Shown: positions 9,747 to 18,899 of the stretch, piece by piece
How the letters are laid out: every line of letters starts with the position of its first letter
Numbering within the stretch: the first letter of the stretch is position 1
Assembly (NCBI GenBank): GCA_903845115.1
Contig: CAIMWE010000063.1
Location: 1 to 64,000, forward strand
Reading direction: 5' to 3'
Length of the DNA stretch: 64,000 nucleotides
Origin: an uncultured Acidobacteriota bacterium
GTDB taxonomy: Bacteria; Acidobacteriota; Thermoanaerobaculia; UBA5066
Position numbers and translations under genes: made by a program
The notes under the pieces: model-generated
Seen by the model: the letters and a program-made list of their open reading frames with translations, nothing else
Told to the model about the DNA's origin: nothing
The model's database searches: none

Positions 9747-10913
9747 TTACCTGGTGACCGGAACGGCGGCCCCTACCGCGGCGGCGAGAGCGGCCGCCAC
9801 GTCGGTCCGCTCCCACGTGAACTCGGGAAGCCGCCGCCCGAAGTGGCCGTAGGACGCCGTCTTGCGGTAAATGGGGCGCCTCAGGTTCAGCGACTCGATG
9901 ATCCCCTTCGGGGTGAGCTTGAAGTGGTCGCGGACGAGCTGGGGGAGCTTCTCCTCGTCCACCTTCGCGGTCCCGAAGGTGTCGACGTAGACCGAGACGG
10001 GATCGGCGACGCCGATCGCATAGGCGAGCTGGACCTCGACCCGGTCGGCGAGACCGGCCGCCACGAGGTTCTTCGCGATGAACCGGGCCATGTACGAGGC
10101 GGAGCGGTCGACCTTGGTGGGGTCCTTGCCGGAGAAGGCTCCCCCGCCGTGCCGCCCCATCCCCCCGTACGTGTCGACGATGATCTTCCGCCCGGTCAGC
10201 CCGGTGTCGCCCTGCGGACCCCCCACCACGAACCGCCCGGTCGGGTTGATGTGGAATTTCGTCTTCCCGTCCAGGAGGGCCGGGTCGATGACCGGCCGGA
10301 TGATCTCGTCCTCGACGGCCTGCCGGAGCTCCTTGATGTGGATCGACTCGGCGTGCTGGGTCGAGATCACGACGGCGTCCACGCGGACCGGCCGCGACCC
10401 CTCGTACTCGACGGTGACCTGGCTCTTTCCGTCGGGACGGAGCCAGTCCAGGTGGTGCGACCGGCGGGCCTCGGCCAGCCGCATCGTCAGCCGGTGGGCC
10501 AGCGTGATCGGGAGCGGCATGAGCTCTTCGGTCTCCCGCACGGCGAACCCGAACATCAGCCCCTGGTCTCCCGCCCCGCCGGTGTCGACCCCCATGGCGA
10601 TGTCCGGAGACTGCTTGTCGATGGACGCAAGGACGGCGCAAGTCTGGTCGTCGAAGCCGTACTTGGCCCGCGTGTACCCCACGTCGCGAATCGTCTTCCG
10701 GACGATGCCCGGGATGTCGACGTAGGTCGAGGTCGTGATCTCCCCCGCCACGAACGCCATGCCGGTCGTCACGAGCGTCTCGCATGCGACCCGTCCCATG
10801 GGATCGTCCGTGAGGATCGCGTCGAGGACGGCGTCGGAGATCTGATCGGCGATCTTGTCCGGGTGGCCCTCGGTGACCGATTCCGACGTGAACAGCGTGC
10901 GCGTGATGCCCAT
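9747..10913 (-). CDS. metK: S-adenosylmethionine synthetase
   Basis: [59 protein letters not shown]. Confidence 0.97.
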   Translation of the reverse strand: MGITRTLFTSESVTEGHPDKIADQISDAVLDAILTDDPMGRVACETLVTTGMAFVAGEITTSTYVDIPGIVRKTIRDVGYTRAKYGFDDQTCAVLASIDKQSPDIAMGVDTGGAGDQGLMFGFAVRETEELMPLPITLAHRLTMRLAEARRSHHLDWLRPDGKSQVTVEYEGSRPVRVDAVVISTQHAESIHIKELRQAVEDEIIRPVIDPALLDGKTKFHINPTGRFVVGGPQGDTGLTGRKIIVDTYGGMGRHGGGAFSGKDPTKVDRSASYMARFIAKNLVAAGLADRVEVQLAYAIGVADPVSVYVDTFGTAKVDEEKLPQLVRDHFKLTPKGIIESLNLRRPIYRKTASYGHFGRRLPEFTWERTDVAAALAAAVGAAVPVTR

Positions 10914-10994
10914 CGTTCCTTGCCCCTTTTCACCGGGCGGCTCGCGCCCGGGAGTCGAATAGCGACGGAGTCTAAGGGGGACCGGGGAGACCGG

Positions 10995-11537
10995 TCAATC
11001 GAGCCGGTGGTACAGGAGGATCCGGGTCGTGCCGTACCTCCGGCGGGAGGTGAAGGCCGGTCCTCCGGGCAGCGGGTCGCGGTCGTCGCCCCGTTCGTGG
11101 ACCAGGACCCCGCCGGGCAGGAGGAGGGGAAGCAGGCCCCGGAGATCGTCCGACGAGTCGTCCGCGTACGGGGGATCGTGGAAGACGACGGCGAAGCGGG
11201 CTCCCTCGGCGACGGCCCGGCGCACGAAGACGTGCCCAGAGGTCTGGTGGAGCCGGCACCTCTCGGCCACGCCGAGACGGGCGGCGTTCTCCCGGATCGT
11301 GCGGATCGCGAGCAGGCTGGAGTCGACGAGGACGGCTTCCCCCGCTCCCCTCGACAGGGCCTCCAGCCCGTAGGCGCCGGAGCCCGCGGCGACGTCGGCG
11401 ACCCGGTCGGCAAACGTCAGCCGCCCGGGGCCGAGGAGGTCGAACACGGCCTTCCTCGCCAGATCGGTCGTCGGCCGGATCCCCTCGGGTACCGCGATCA
11501 GGCGGCCGCGAAACTCCCCCCCGGTGATCCGGATCAT
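10995..11537 (-). CDS. rsmD: 16S rRNA (guanine966-N2)-methyltransferase RsmD
   Basis: MIRITGGEFRGRLIAVPEG.RPTTDLARKAVFDLL; catalytic motif VVFHDPPYADD. Confidence 0.87.
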   Translation of the reverse strand: MIRITGGEFRGRLIAVPEGIRPTTDLARKAVFDLLGPGRLTFADRVADVAAGSGAYGLEALSRGAGEAVLVDSSLLAIRTIRENAARLGVAERCRLHQTSGHVFVRRAVAEGARFAVVFHDPPYADDSSDDLRGLLPLLLPGGVLVHERGDDRDPLPGGPAFTSRRRYGTTRILLYHRLD

Positions 11538-12247
11538 GGAGGCTCGCCCCCGGGCTCGGCCACCGGCTCCTCGAAGAGCTTCGGCAGGTCCCGGCGGGGC
11601 ACCTTCATCGTTTCCAGGCGGCGGCCGCTCTCCTCGAGCTCGAGGAATCGCGACAGGGTGTCGTCCCGGACGACCCGGAACGACATCCTGTCCCCCCTGC
11701 GCCGGAGGAGGTCGCCTTCCTTGACCGCGGAGGCGCTCCAGCTCCTCTCCTTGTCGCTCGGCCTGGTCTCCCGGAACCGTTCGAAGAGGTCTTCCAGCGC
11801 CCCGCGCGCCCGGCCGAGCGCGAGGGAGAGCTGGGAGAGGTCGCCGAACTCGAAGCGGAGCGAGTCGCCTTCCGGACGCGCGACCTCGATCACCATCCTC
11901 CGGCGGCTCTGGTCCACCAGCAGGGTCGGCGCTCCCTTCGACATCTCGCCGGAGTCCAGCGCCGCGGCGATCACCCTCGAGAGAACGGCCTTCTCCTCTG
12001 GCGAGATCTTCTTTCGTCGAACGGCGGCGGGAGCCTCGCCGACCCGGACGGCCTGGGCGATCGTGCCGTCGTCGAACAGCGCGACCCGCTCGCTCTTCTC
12101 GCCCTGGATCACCTCGAGGGCGGCGAGGAAGACGGGGAGACCGTCCGTCGAGGCGGCCGCCGGGCCAGCCGGAGTGGGCACGAGTTCTGGCGGCGCTCCT
12201 TGCGGCCTCGCCAGGAGGAGAACGAAGAGAGCGAACGGCGCGCTCAC
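11534..12247 (-). CDS. Hypothetical exported protein
   Basis: GTG start gives VSAPFALFVLLLARPQG signal-like N-terminus; overlaps rsmD and the CCA-transferase ORF. Confidence 0.6.
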   Translation of the reverse strand: MSAPFALFVLLLARPQGAPPELVPTPAGPAAASTDGLPVFLAALEVIQGEKSERVALFDDGTIAQAVRVGEAPAAVRRKKISPEEKAVLSRVIAAALDSGEMSKGAPTLLVDQSRRRMVIEVARPEGDSLRFEFGDLSQLSLALGRARGALEDLFERFRETRPSDKERSWSASAVKEGDLLRRRGDRMSFRVVRDDTLSRFLELEESGRRLETMKVPRRDLPKLFEEPVAEPGGEPP

Positions 12248-13116
12248 GCGGCGGCTCCCGCCTCTCTCCGCAGCTTCCGGGAGAAGTTGAGCCGGGTGGC
12301 CACCTCCTTCTTCAGGCCCGGCGGGAGGGCGGCGATCGCCGCCTTCCACCGGGACCCGAGGCCGGCATCGGCCGGGGAGACGGACCGGGGCGGGGCTTCC
12401 CAGCCGTTCACGACGAGCGCGAGGACCCCCATCGAGCCGAGGCGCGCGACGGCTTCCCCCCAGCCGTCTTCGGCCAGGACCTCTTCCATCGAGTTGCGGA
12501 GCCGGTCCCCGGAGATCAGGGCCCAGGCCCCGCTCTCACGGCTGAGGGCGAGCGCGTCGGAGAACGAGGGCTCCATCACCCGGAATCCGAGCCGGCACTC
12601 GTACCGGACGGCCCGGAAGGCTCGCGTGGGGTCGTCGCCGAGGGACCGGGAGTGGAGAAGGCGGAGGCGACGCCCCGCCACGTCGGCCTGCCCGCCGAAA
12701 GGGTCGATGACCGGACCGAGGCCCCCTCGAGGATCGACCTCCATGGCCATGGCGTGGACCGTGAAATCGCGACGGGCCAGGTCCTCCTCCACGGAGGCTC
12801 CCGCCTCGACGACCGGCAGAGCCCCGGGCGACGGGTAGCTCTCCTTCCGGGCGAGGGCGGCGTCGACCCGCAGGCCCGCGGGGGAGGAGAAGGTGGCCGT
12901 TCCGAACCTGCCGTGCGCGGCAAGCGGCCGCCAGCCCGGCAGCGCGCCGAGGCGGGCGGGAAACCCGCTCGTTCCGTCCGACGCCACGACGAGGTCGACG
13001 TCCCGGATCGCCCTCCCCGCGAGGAGGTCGCGGACCGCCCCCCCGACGAGGAAGATCCGGGCCTCCGCCGCGAACCCCGCCACGTCGCGGAGAACCGCCT
13101 CGAGCGGACCCGTCAA
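12244..13116 (-). CDS. CCA tRNA nucleotidyltransferase / poly(A) polymerase family
   Basis: IFLVGGAVRDLLAGRAIRDVDLVV, EDLARRDFTVHAMAM, DDPTRAFRAVRYECRLGF. TTG start overlapping the dnaE stop (longer ORF call is read-through). Confidence 0.85.
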   Translation of the reverse strand: MTGPLEAVLRDVAGFAAEARIFLVGGAVRDLLAGRAIRDVDLVVASDGTSGFPARLGALPGWRPLAAHGRFGTATFSSPAGLRVDAALARKESYPSPGALPVVEAGASVEEDLARRDFTVHAMAMEVDPRGGLGPVIDPFGGQADVAGRRLRLLHSRSLGDDPTRAFRAVRYECRLGFRVMEPSFSDALALSRESGAWALISGDRLRNSMEEVLAEDGWGEAVARLGSMGVLALVVNGWEAPPRSVSPADAGLGSRWKAAIAALPPGLKKEVATRLNFSRKLRREAGAAA

Positions 13117-16100
13117 GACTCCCCGCCAGCCCGGTACTTGACGGCTTTCGGGCCGAGGAGGCGAGAGAGCCCCTCCGTCAGCGCCGGCGTCGGCCGGACG
13201 GCGAGGTGCGCCGGAAGCTGGATTCTCGCGTCGAAGTGGCCGGGCCGCCTGATCGAGATCGAGACCGGAATCGAGCCGGGAGCCGATTGCAGCAGGTCGC
13301 GGACGCTGGTGAAGACCTCGTCGAGCGTCTCCGGGATCGTGGCGAAGAGACGGACCTCCCTGGCTGCGGACTCGAGCATTCCCTCGAGCGGCTGGATCTC
13401 GCGGGCGATGATCTCGACCGGCCCCCCTCCCTCCTCGGGCTCGGGGACGCCGGGACCCGACGAGGAGCGGACGGTCCCGGTCACGAGGACCGCCTTGCCG
13501 GGAGTGAGCAGGGACCCGGTCTTCTCCAGCAGCGACGCGAACACGGTCACCGGCACGAACCCGGAGAGGTCCTCCAGGACGGCCTTCGCCATCGTCTTCC
13601 CTTCGTTCTGCCCCTTCTTGATCTGGGCCTTCTTCACCGAGGAGACCAGCCCGGCGATCTTGACGATCTGGTCCACCTTCTCCCGCGCCGTCGCCGTCGT
13701 CGCGTCGCCGAAGAGGTGGACCTCCTCCTCGAAGCGGGAAAGGGGGTGGCCGGTGATGTAGAAGCCCAGCGTCTCCTTCTCGTGCCGGATCTTCTCGTCG
13801 GTCGTCCACTCCGGGCCGTCGGCGAAGGAGTCCTCGTGCGGCGTCGACGACTCCTCCGCAAAGAGCGAGTTCTGGCCCGACTCCCGGCCTTTCCTCTCGG
13901 AGGCCGCCGCCTCGACGGCGGTGTCGAGCCCCCGCTCCAGCGCCGCACGGGTCTTCCCGAAGGCGTCGAACGACCCGGACCGGACGAGCGCCTCGATCAC
14001 CTTCCGGTTCGCACGGCTCAGGTCGACGCGGCAGCAGAAGTCCGTCAGGGAGGTGAACGGCCCGCCCTGGGCCCTGGCGTTCAGGATCGCCTGGACCGCC
14101 CCCTCCCCGATCCCCTTGACGGCTCCGAGCCCGAAGCGGATGGCCCCGGCGTCGGTGGAGAACGAGAGGTCCGAGCGGTTGACGTCGGGGGGCAGCACCG
14201 AGATCTTCATCTCCCGGCAGCTGTTGACGTACTTCACGATCTCGTCCGACTTCGCCGAGTTCGCCGTCAGGACGGCCGCCATGAACTCCACGGGGTAGTG
14301 GACCCTCATCCAGGCCGTGCGGTACGCGAGGAGGGCGTAGACCACCGAGTGGGACTTGTTGAACCCGTAGCGCCCGAACGGGAGGATCAGCTCCCACAGC
14401 TCCTCGGCCTTCTTCTTCGGGGTGCCGGCGGCTACCGCCTTCTTGACGAACTTGTCGCCCTGTTCCTTCAGGGCCGCGTCGTCCTTCTTTCCGATCGCCT
14501 TCCGGAGCTTGTCCGCCTCCCCGGGCGTGTACCCGGCCACCGCCCGGGAGGCGAGCATGACCTGCTCCTGGTAGACGAGGACGCCGTACGTGTCCTTGAG
14601 GATCGGCTCCAGCTGCGGGAGCGGGTATTCGAACTTCTTGCCGCGGCGCCGCTCGATGTAGACCTCCACCGTGCCGGCGTCGAGCGCTCCCGGCCGGTAT
14701 AGGGCGTTCAGCGCCGAGAGGTCTTCGAAGACGGCGGGCTGGACCCGTCGCAGAAGGTCGCGCATGCCCGAGGACTCGAACTGGAAGACGCCGTCGGTCC
14801 GCCCGTCCGAGAAGAGCTTGAAGACCTCCGGGTCGTTCAGGGGGATGTCGGCGAAGGAGGGCTTCGTCCCCGTCCGGCGCTCCACGAGGCGGGCCGCGTC
14901 GTCCAGGATCGTCAGCGTGATCAGCCCGAGGAAGTCCATCTTCAGGAGGCCCATCTTGTCGACGGCCTTCATCTCGAACTGGGTCGTGATCTCCCCGTTG
15001 TTGTTCCGGTAGAGGGGCAGGAACTCGACCAGCGGCCTCGGGGCGATCAGGACGCCGGCCGCGTGGACGCCGGCGTGCCGGGAGACCCCTTCGAGCCGCT
15101 CCCCCAGGTCGAACAGCCGCCGGTACGCCTCGTTCCCCCTCAGCGCGTCCGCCAGCTCGCGGACGTCCCGGCGCGCCTCGGCCAGCGTCGTCGGCTTGCC
15201 GGGGTTCGCGGGGATCATCGCGCAGAGCCTGTTGACCTCGCCGAGGTCGACGCCCAGGACGCGCCCGACGTCCCGGATGACGGCCCGAGCCTTCATCGAG
15301 TTGAACGTGATGATCTGCCCGACGTTCTCCGTCCCGTACTTCTGCCGGACGTACTCGATCACCTCTCCGCGCCGCCGCTCGCACAGGTCGACGTCGATGT
15401 CGGGCATCGAGACCCGGTCCGGGTTCAGGAAGCGCTCGAAGAGGAGGTCGTAGCGAAGCGGGTCGACGTCGGTGATCTCCAGGGTCCAGGCCACCAGCGA
15501 GCCGGCGGCGCTCCCGCGCCCCGGCCCCACGGGGATCCCCTTCGACCTGGCGTACCGGATGAAGTCCCAGACGATCAGGAAGTAGCTCGAGAGGCCCATG
15601 TCCTGGATGACCCCGAGCTCCCACCGGAGCCGCACGTCGTACTCCTCGCGGGTGTGGCGGATGCTCCCCTTCTCGATGAGATCGGCCAGCGGCCCGAGGC
15701 GCGCCGCCAGCCCCTCGGTCGCCAGCGATTCCAGGTAGGTGTCGGGGGTCTCGAACCCCTCGGGGAACGGGAAGCTCGGGAGCTGCAGGCCGGTGTCGAC
15801 GATCACCTTCGGCGCCACCCGGCTGGCGATGACGGCGGAATTCTTCACCGCTTCCAGCGAGATCTCCCGGAACGACTCCCTCATCTCGTCCGGGCTCTTC
15901 ACGTAGAACTCGTCGTTGTAGAACTTCATCCGCTTCGGGTCGTCGAGCCTGCGCCCGGTTCCGATGCAGAGCAGGACTTCCTGGGCGACGGAGTCCTCGC
16001 GGACGAGGTAGTGGGCGTCGTTCGTCGCGACGGTCGGGATCCCGGTCTCCTTCGCGAGCCGGAGGAGGTCCGGGAGGATCTTCCGCTGCTCGGGGATCCC

Positions 16101-16652
16101 GTGGTCCATCAGCTCGATGAAGTAGCGGTCGGGCCCGAAGAGGTCGCGGTACTTCTCCGCGGTCGCCTTGGCCCCCGCGTAGTCGCCGGTGAGGAGCCGC
16201 TGGGAGACCTCCGACTTCAGGCAGCCCGAGAGGGCGATGATCCCCTCGTGGTACTTCTCGAGGAGCTCCCAGTCCATCCGGGGCTTGTAGTAGAAGCCCT
16301 CGAGGAACGCCATCGAGACCAGGCGCGAGAGGTTCCGGTACCCGTCGGGCGTCTCGACGAGGAGCGTGAGGTGGTAGTTCGACCCCTCCCCGTCGACGGT
16401 CTTGACGGTCTCCCGGTCGTGGCGCGAGCCGGGGGCGACGTAAGCCTCCACCCCGAGGATCGGCTTGATGCCGGCTTCGAGCGCCTGCGTCTGGAGGTCG
16501 TACGCCCCGAACATGTTCCCGTGGTCGGTGACGGCAACCGCCGACATCCCGTGGTTCTTGACGTGCTTGATCAGGTCCTTCAGCCGGTTCGCGCCGTCGA
16601 GGAGCGAGAACTGCGAGTGGAGGTGGAGGTGGACGAAGTCCCCGGCCGTCAC
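13113..16652 (-). CDS. dnaE: DNA polymerase III alpha subunit
   Basis: VHLHLHSQFSLLDGANRL PHP domain, PVGPGRGSAAGSLVAWTLEITDVDPL, SMPDIDVDLCERRRGEVIEYV. GTG start overlaps the guaA stop. Confidence 0.95.
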   Translation of the reverse strand: MTAGDFVHLHLHSQFSLLDGANRLKDLIKHVKNHGMSAVAVTDHGNMFGAYDLQTQALEAGIKPILGVEAYVAPGSRHDRETVKTVDGEGSNYHLTLLVETPDGYRNLSRLVSMAFLEGFYYKPRMDWELLEKYHEGIIALSGCLKSEVSQRLLTGDYAGAKATAEKYRDLFGPDRYFIELMDHGIPEQRKILPDLLRLAKETGIPTVATNDAHYLVREDSVAQEVLLCIGTGRRLDDPKRMKFYNDEFYVKSPDEMRESFREISLEAVKNSAVIASRVAPKVIVDTGLQLPSFPFPEGFETPDTYLESLATEGLAARLGPLADLIEKGSIRHTREEYDVRLRWELGVIQDMGLSSYFLIVWDFIRYARSKGIPVGPGRGSAAGSLVAWTLEITDVDPLRYDLLFERFLNPDRVSMPDIDVDLCERRRGEVIEYVRQKYGTENVGQIITFNSMKARAVIRDVGRVLGVDLGEVNRLCAMIPANPGKPTTLAEARRDVRELADALRGNEAYRRLFDLGERLEGVSRHAGVHAAGVLIAPRPLVEFLPLYRNNNGEITTQFEMKAVDKMGLLKMDFLGLITLTILDDAARLVERRTGTKPSFADIPLNDPEVFKLFSDGRTDGVFQFESSGMRDLLRRVQPAVFEDLSALNALYRPGALDAGTVEVYIERRRGKKFEYPLPQLEPILKDTYGVLVYQEQVMLASRAVAGYTPGEADKLRKAIGKKDDAALKEQGDKFVKKAVAAGTPKKKAEELWELILPFGRYGFNKSHSVVYALLAYRTAWMRVHYPVEFMAAVLTANSAKSDEIVKYVNSCREMKISVLPPDVNRSDLSFSTDAGAIRFGLGAVKGIGEGAVQAILNARAQGGPFTSLTDFCCRVDLSRANRKVIEALVRSGSFDAFGKTRAALERGLDTAVEAAASERKGRESGQNSLFAEESSTPHEDSFADGPEWTTDEKIRHEKETLGFYITGHPLSRFEEEVHLFGDATTATAREKVDQIVKIAGLVSSVKKAQIKKGQNEGKTMAKAVLEDLSGFVPVTVFASLLEKTGSLLTPGKAVLVTGTVRSSSGPGVPEPEEGGGPVEIIAREIQPLEGMLESAAREVRLFATIPETLDEVFTSVRDLLQSAPGSIPVSISIRRPGHFDARIQLPAHLAVRPTPALTEGLSRLLGPKAVKYRAGGES

Positions 16653-18187
16653 TCCCACTCGATCGTCCCGGGAGGCTTGGAGGTGACGTCGTACACGACG
16701 CGGTTCACGCCGCGGACCTCGCCGACGATCCGCCGGGACGTCCGGTCCAGGAGATCGTGCGGGAGCCTGGCCCAGTCGGCGGTCATGAAGTCCAGCGTCG
16801 TCACGGCCCGGAGGGCCACCACGTTCTCGTACGTCCGGTTGTCCCCCATGACGCCGACCGACCGGACGGGGAGGAGGACGGCGAACGCCTGCGCCGTCTG
16901 CTCGTAGTAGCCCGAGGCGCGGAGCTCCTCCATGAAGATCGCGTCGGCTTCCTGCAGGACGTGGGCCCGCTCGCGCGTCACCTCCCCGGGGATCCGGACG
17001 GCCAGGCCCGGGCCCGGGAAGGGGTGCCGCCACAGCATCTCGTGGGGGATCCCCAGCTCCTCGCCCAGGCGGCGGACCTCGTCCTTGAAGAGCTCCCGGA
17101 GCGGCTCCACGAGCTTGAAGCCGAGCTTCTCGGGGAGGCCGCCGACGTTGTGGTGGGTCTTGATGACAGAGGAGGGGCCCTTGATGGAGACCGACTCGAT
17201 GACGTCCGGGTAGAGGGTTCCCTGGGCCAGCCAGACGGCTCCGTCGACCGCCCTGGCGTTCTCGGCGAAGACGTCGATGAAGAGGCCGCCGATGATCTTC
17301 CGCTTCCGCTCGGGCTCCGTCACCCCGGCGAGGCCCGAGAAGAAACGGTCGGAGGCGTCGACCCCCTCGACCGGAAGGCCGAGGTGCCGGAACATCTCGA
17401 GGACCTGCCGTCCCTCGTTCTTGCGAAGCAGGCCCGTGTCGACGAAGACGCCCCGGAAGCGCCCGCCCAGCGCCTGCTGGAGGAGCACGGCGGTCACGGT
17501 CGAGTCGACGCCCCCGGAGAGGGCGCCGAGGACGATCCCTTCGGTCACGGTCTCGCGGATCCGCCCGATCGCCTTCTCGCGGAACGACGCCATCGTCCAG
17601 GTCGCGCGGGCCCCGCAGACGTCGTAGAGAAAGTTCTCGAGCATCTGCGCCCCGTGCTCGCTGTGGTGGACTTCCGGGTGGCCCTGGATCCCGTAGAGTC
17701 CGCGGGCGGTGTTCTCGAACGCGGCGACGGGAGCGTTCGAGGTGTGCGCCGTCACCGTGAAGCCGGGAGGGGCCGCCTCGACGTGGTCGCCGTGGGACAT
17801 CCAGACCGTCTCCTCGGGGCCCAGCCCGCGGAAGAGCCGCCCGCCGTCCACGGCGACGAGCGCGCGCCCGTACTCTCGGCCCGGAGCGCTGGCCACGCTC
17901 GCCCCGAACCGGCGCGCGATCCACATCATCCCGTAGCAGAGGCCGAGGACCGGCAGCCCCAGGTCGAAGAGCCGCGGATCCCCCTGCGGGGCCCCCTCGT
18001 CGTAAACGCTGCTCGGGCCCCCCGACAGGATGATTCCCTTCGGCCTCTCCGCCGCGATCCGGTCCGCCGGCGTGTCGTACGGGAGGACGATCGAGAGGAC
18101 CCGCGCCTCGCGAATTCTCCGGGCGATCACCTGCGTGTACTGGGACCCGAAGTCGAGGACGACGACGCTGTCGTGAGCGGCGACCAT
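16649..18187 (-). CDS. guaA: GMP synthase (glutamine-hydrolysing)
   Basis: VVLDFGSQYTQVIARRIRE, LGLCYGMMWIAR, GALSGGVDSTVTAVLL, C-terminal RIVGEVRGVNRVVYDVTSKPPGTIEWE. Confidence 0.95.
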   Translation of the reverse strand: MVAAHDSVVVLDFGSQYTQVIARRIREARVLSIVLPYDTPADRIAAERPKGIILSGGPSSVYDEGAPQGDPRLFDLGLPVLGLCYGMMWIARRFGASVASAPGREYGRALVAVDGGRLFRGLGPEETVWMSHGDHVEAAPPGFTVTAHTSNAPVAAFENTARGLYGIQGHPEVHHSEHGAQMLENFLYDVCGARATWTMASFREKAIGRIRETVTEGIVLGALSGGVDSTVTAVLLQQALGGRFRGVFVDTGLLRKNEGRQVLEMFRHLGLPVEGVDASDRFFSGLAGVTEPERKRKIIGGLFIDVFAENARAVDGAVWLAQGTLYPDVIESVSIKGPSSVIKTHHNVGGLPEKLGFKLVEPLRELFKDEVRRLGEELGIPHEMLWRHPFPGPGLAVRIPGEVTRERAHVLQEADAIFMEELRASGYYEQTAQAFAVLLPVRSVGVMGDNRTYENVVALRAVTTLDFMTADWARLPHDLLDRTSRRIVGEVRGVNRVVYDVTSKPPGTIEWE

Positions 18188-18189
18188 GC

Positions 18190-18750
18190 CTACCTCCGTT
18201 CCGGCCGCGGGGAGGCCGGATGCGCTGACCAAAGGGAAAGGACGAGCCGCGGGATCGAGACGAGGGCCGCGACGGCGAGCGCGAACGCCGTCGCGACGAA
18301 CGGGATCGCCGCGACCATCACCGGGGCGATATTGACGCCCCCCGGCAGCTCGCCGCCGTGAGCCACGCGGTCCAGCGACCGCGCGGCGAAGACGGACGCT
18401 CCGATCGCCGCCACCACGAACGTCCAGAAGCTCTCGGGCGGAAGGGGCTGCGGCCGGAGCGGCTCTCCCCTTCCGCTCTTGCGCCAGAGGCGGGACGCCA
18501 CCTCGACCCCCGCGTCGGCCAGGAAGAGGAGGAGGGAGGTGACGACGTACGGCAGGAGGAAGAGGACCGACGCGATCACCGCGAACCGCGGGAGGGGGCG
18601 CTTCCCGAACCCTTGACCGAGCGCATCCGTGAGAAACGGGTACGGCGTGAACGCCTCGGCCGCGCGGCCGTGCACCAGGAGGTAGGTCACCAGGCCCGCC
18701 ACGAAGGCGAATGGAACGATCACCAGGAACCCGCGCGCCATTCGGAACAT
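18190..18750 (-). CDS. Hypothetical multipass membrane protein
   Basis: Four hydrophobic segments, upstream of and nearly touching guaA. Confidence 0.65.
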   Translation of the reverse strand: MFRMARGFLVIVPFAFVAGLVTYLLVHGRAAEAFTPYPFLTDALGQGFGKRPLPRFAVIASVLFLLPYVVTSLLLFLADAGVEVASRLWRKSGRGEPLRPQPLPPESFWTFVVAAIGASVFAARSLDRVAHGGELPGGVNIAPVMVAAIPFVATAFALAVAALVSIPRLVLSLWSAHPASPRPERR

Positions 18751-18899
18751 CCTGGCGAGTATAGCGACGGGCGACGAAAGCCTTCAGAGCGGAGAGACTC
18801 CCGGAAACCGCCGGCCTTTCGGGCGTCGCCTCGCCTGAGACGGTTCGCCCGAGAGCCGGCGCATGAGTTAGATTCAACCCCCGCCGGAGAAGATCACCG

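Noticed and set aside
10914-10990. SAM riboswitch before metK
   Set aside because: Only a simple hairpin is visible; no match to SAM riboswitch consensus elements I could recognise.
9843-12290. 815-aa plus-strand ORF over metK/rsmD
   Set aside because: Antisense shadow of metK and rsmD; no recognisable domain.
12244-15624. 1126-aa minus ORF call
   Set aside because: Only the last ~290 aa are the CCA-transferase; the rest is the out-of-frame shadow of dnaE.
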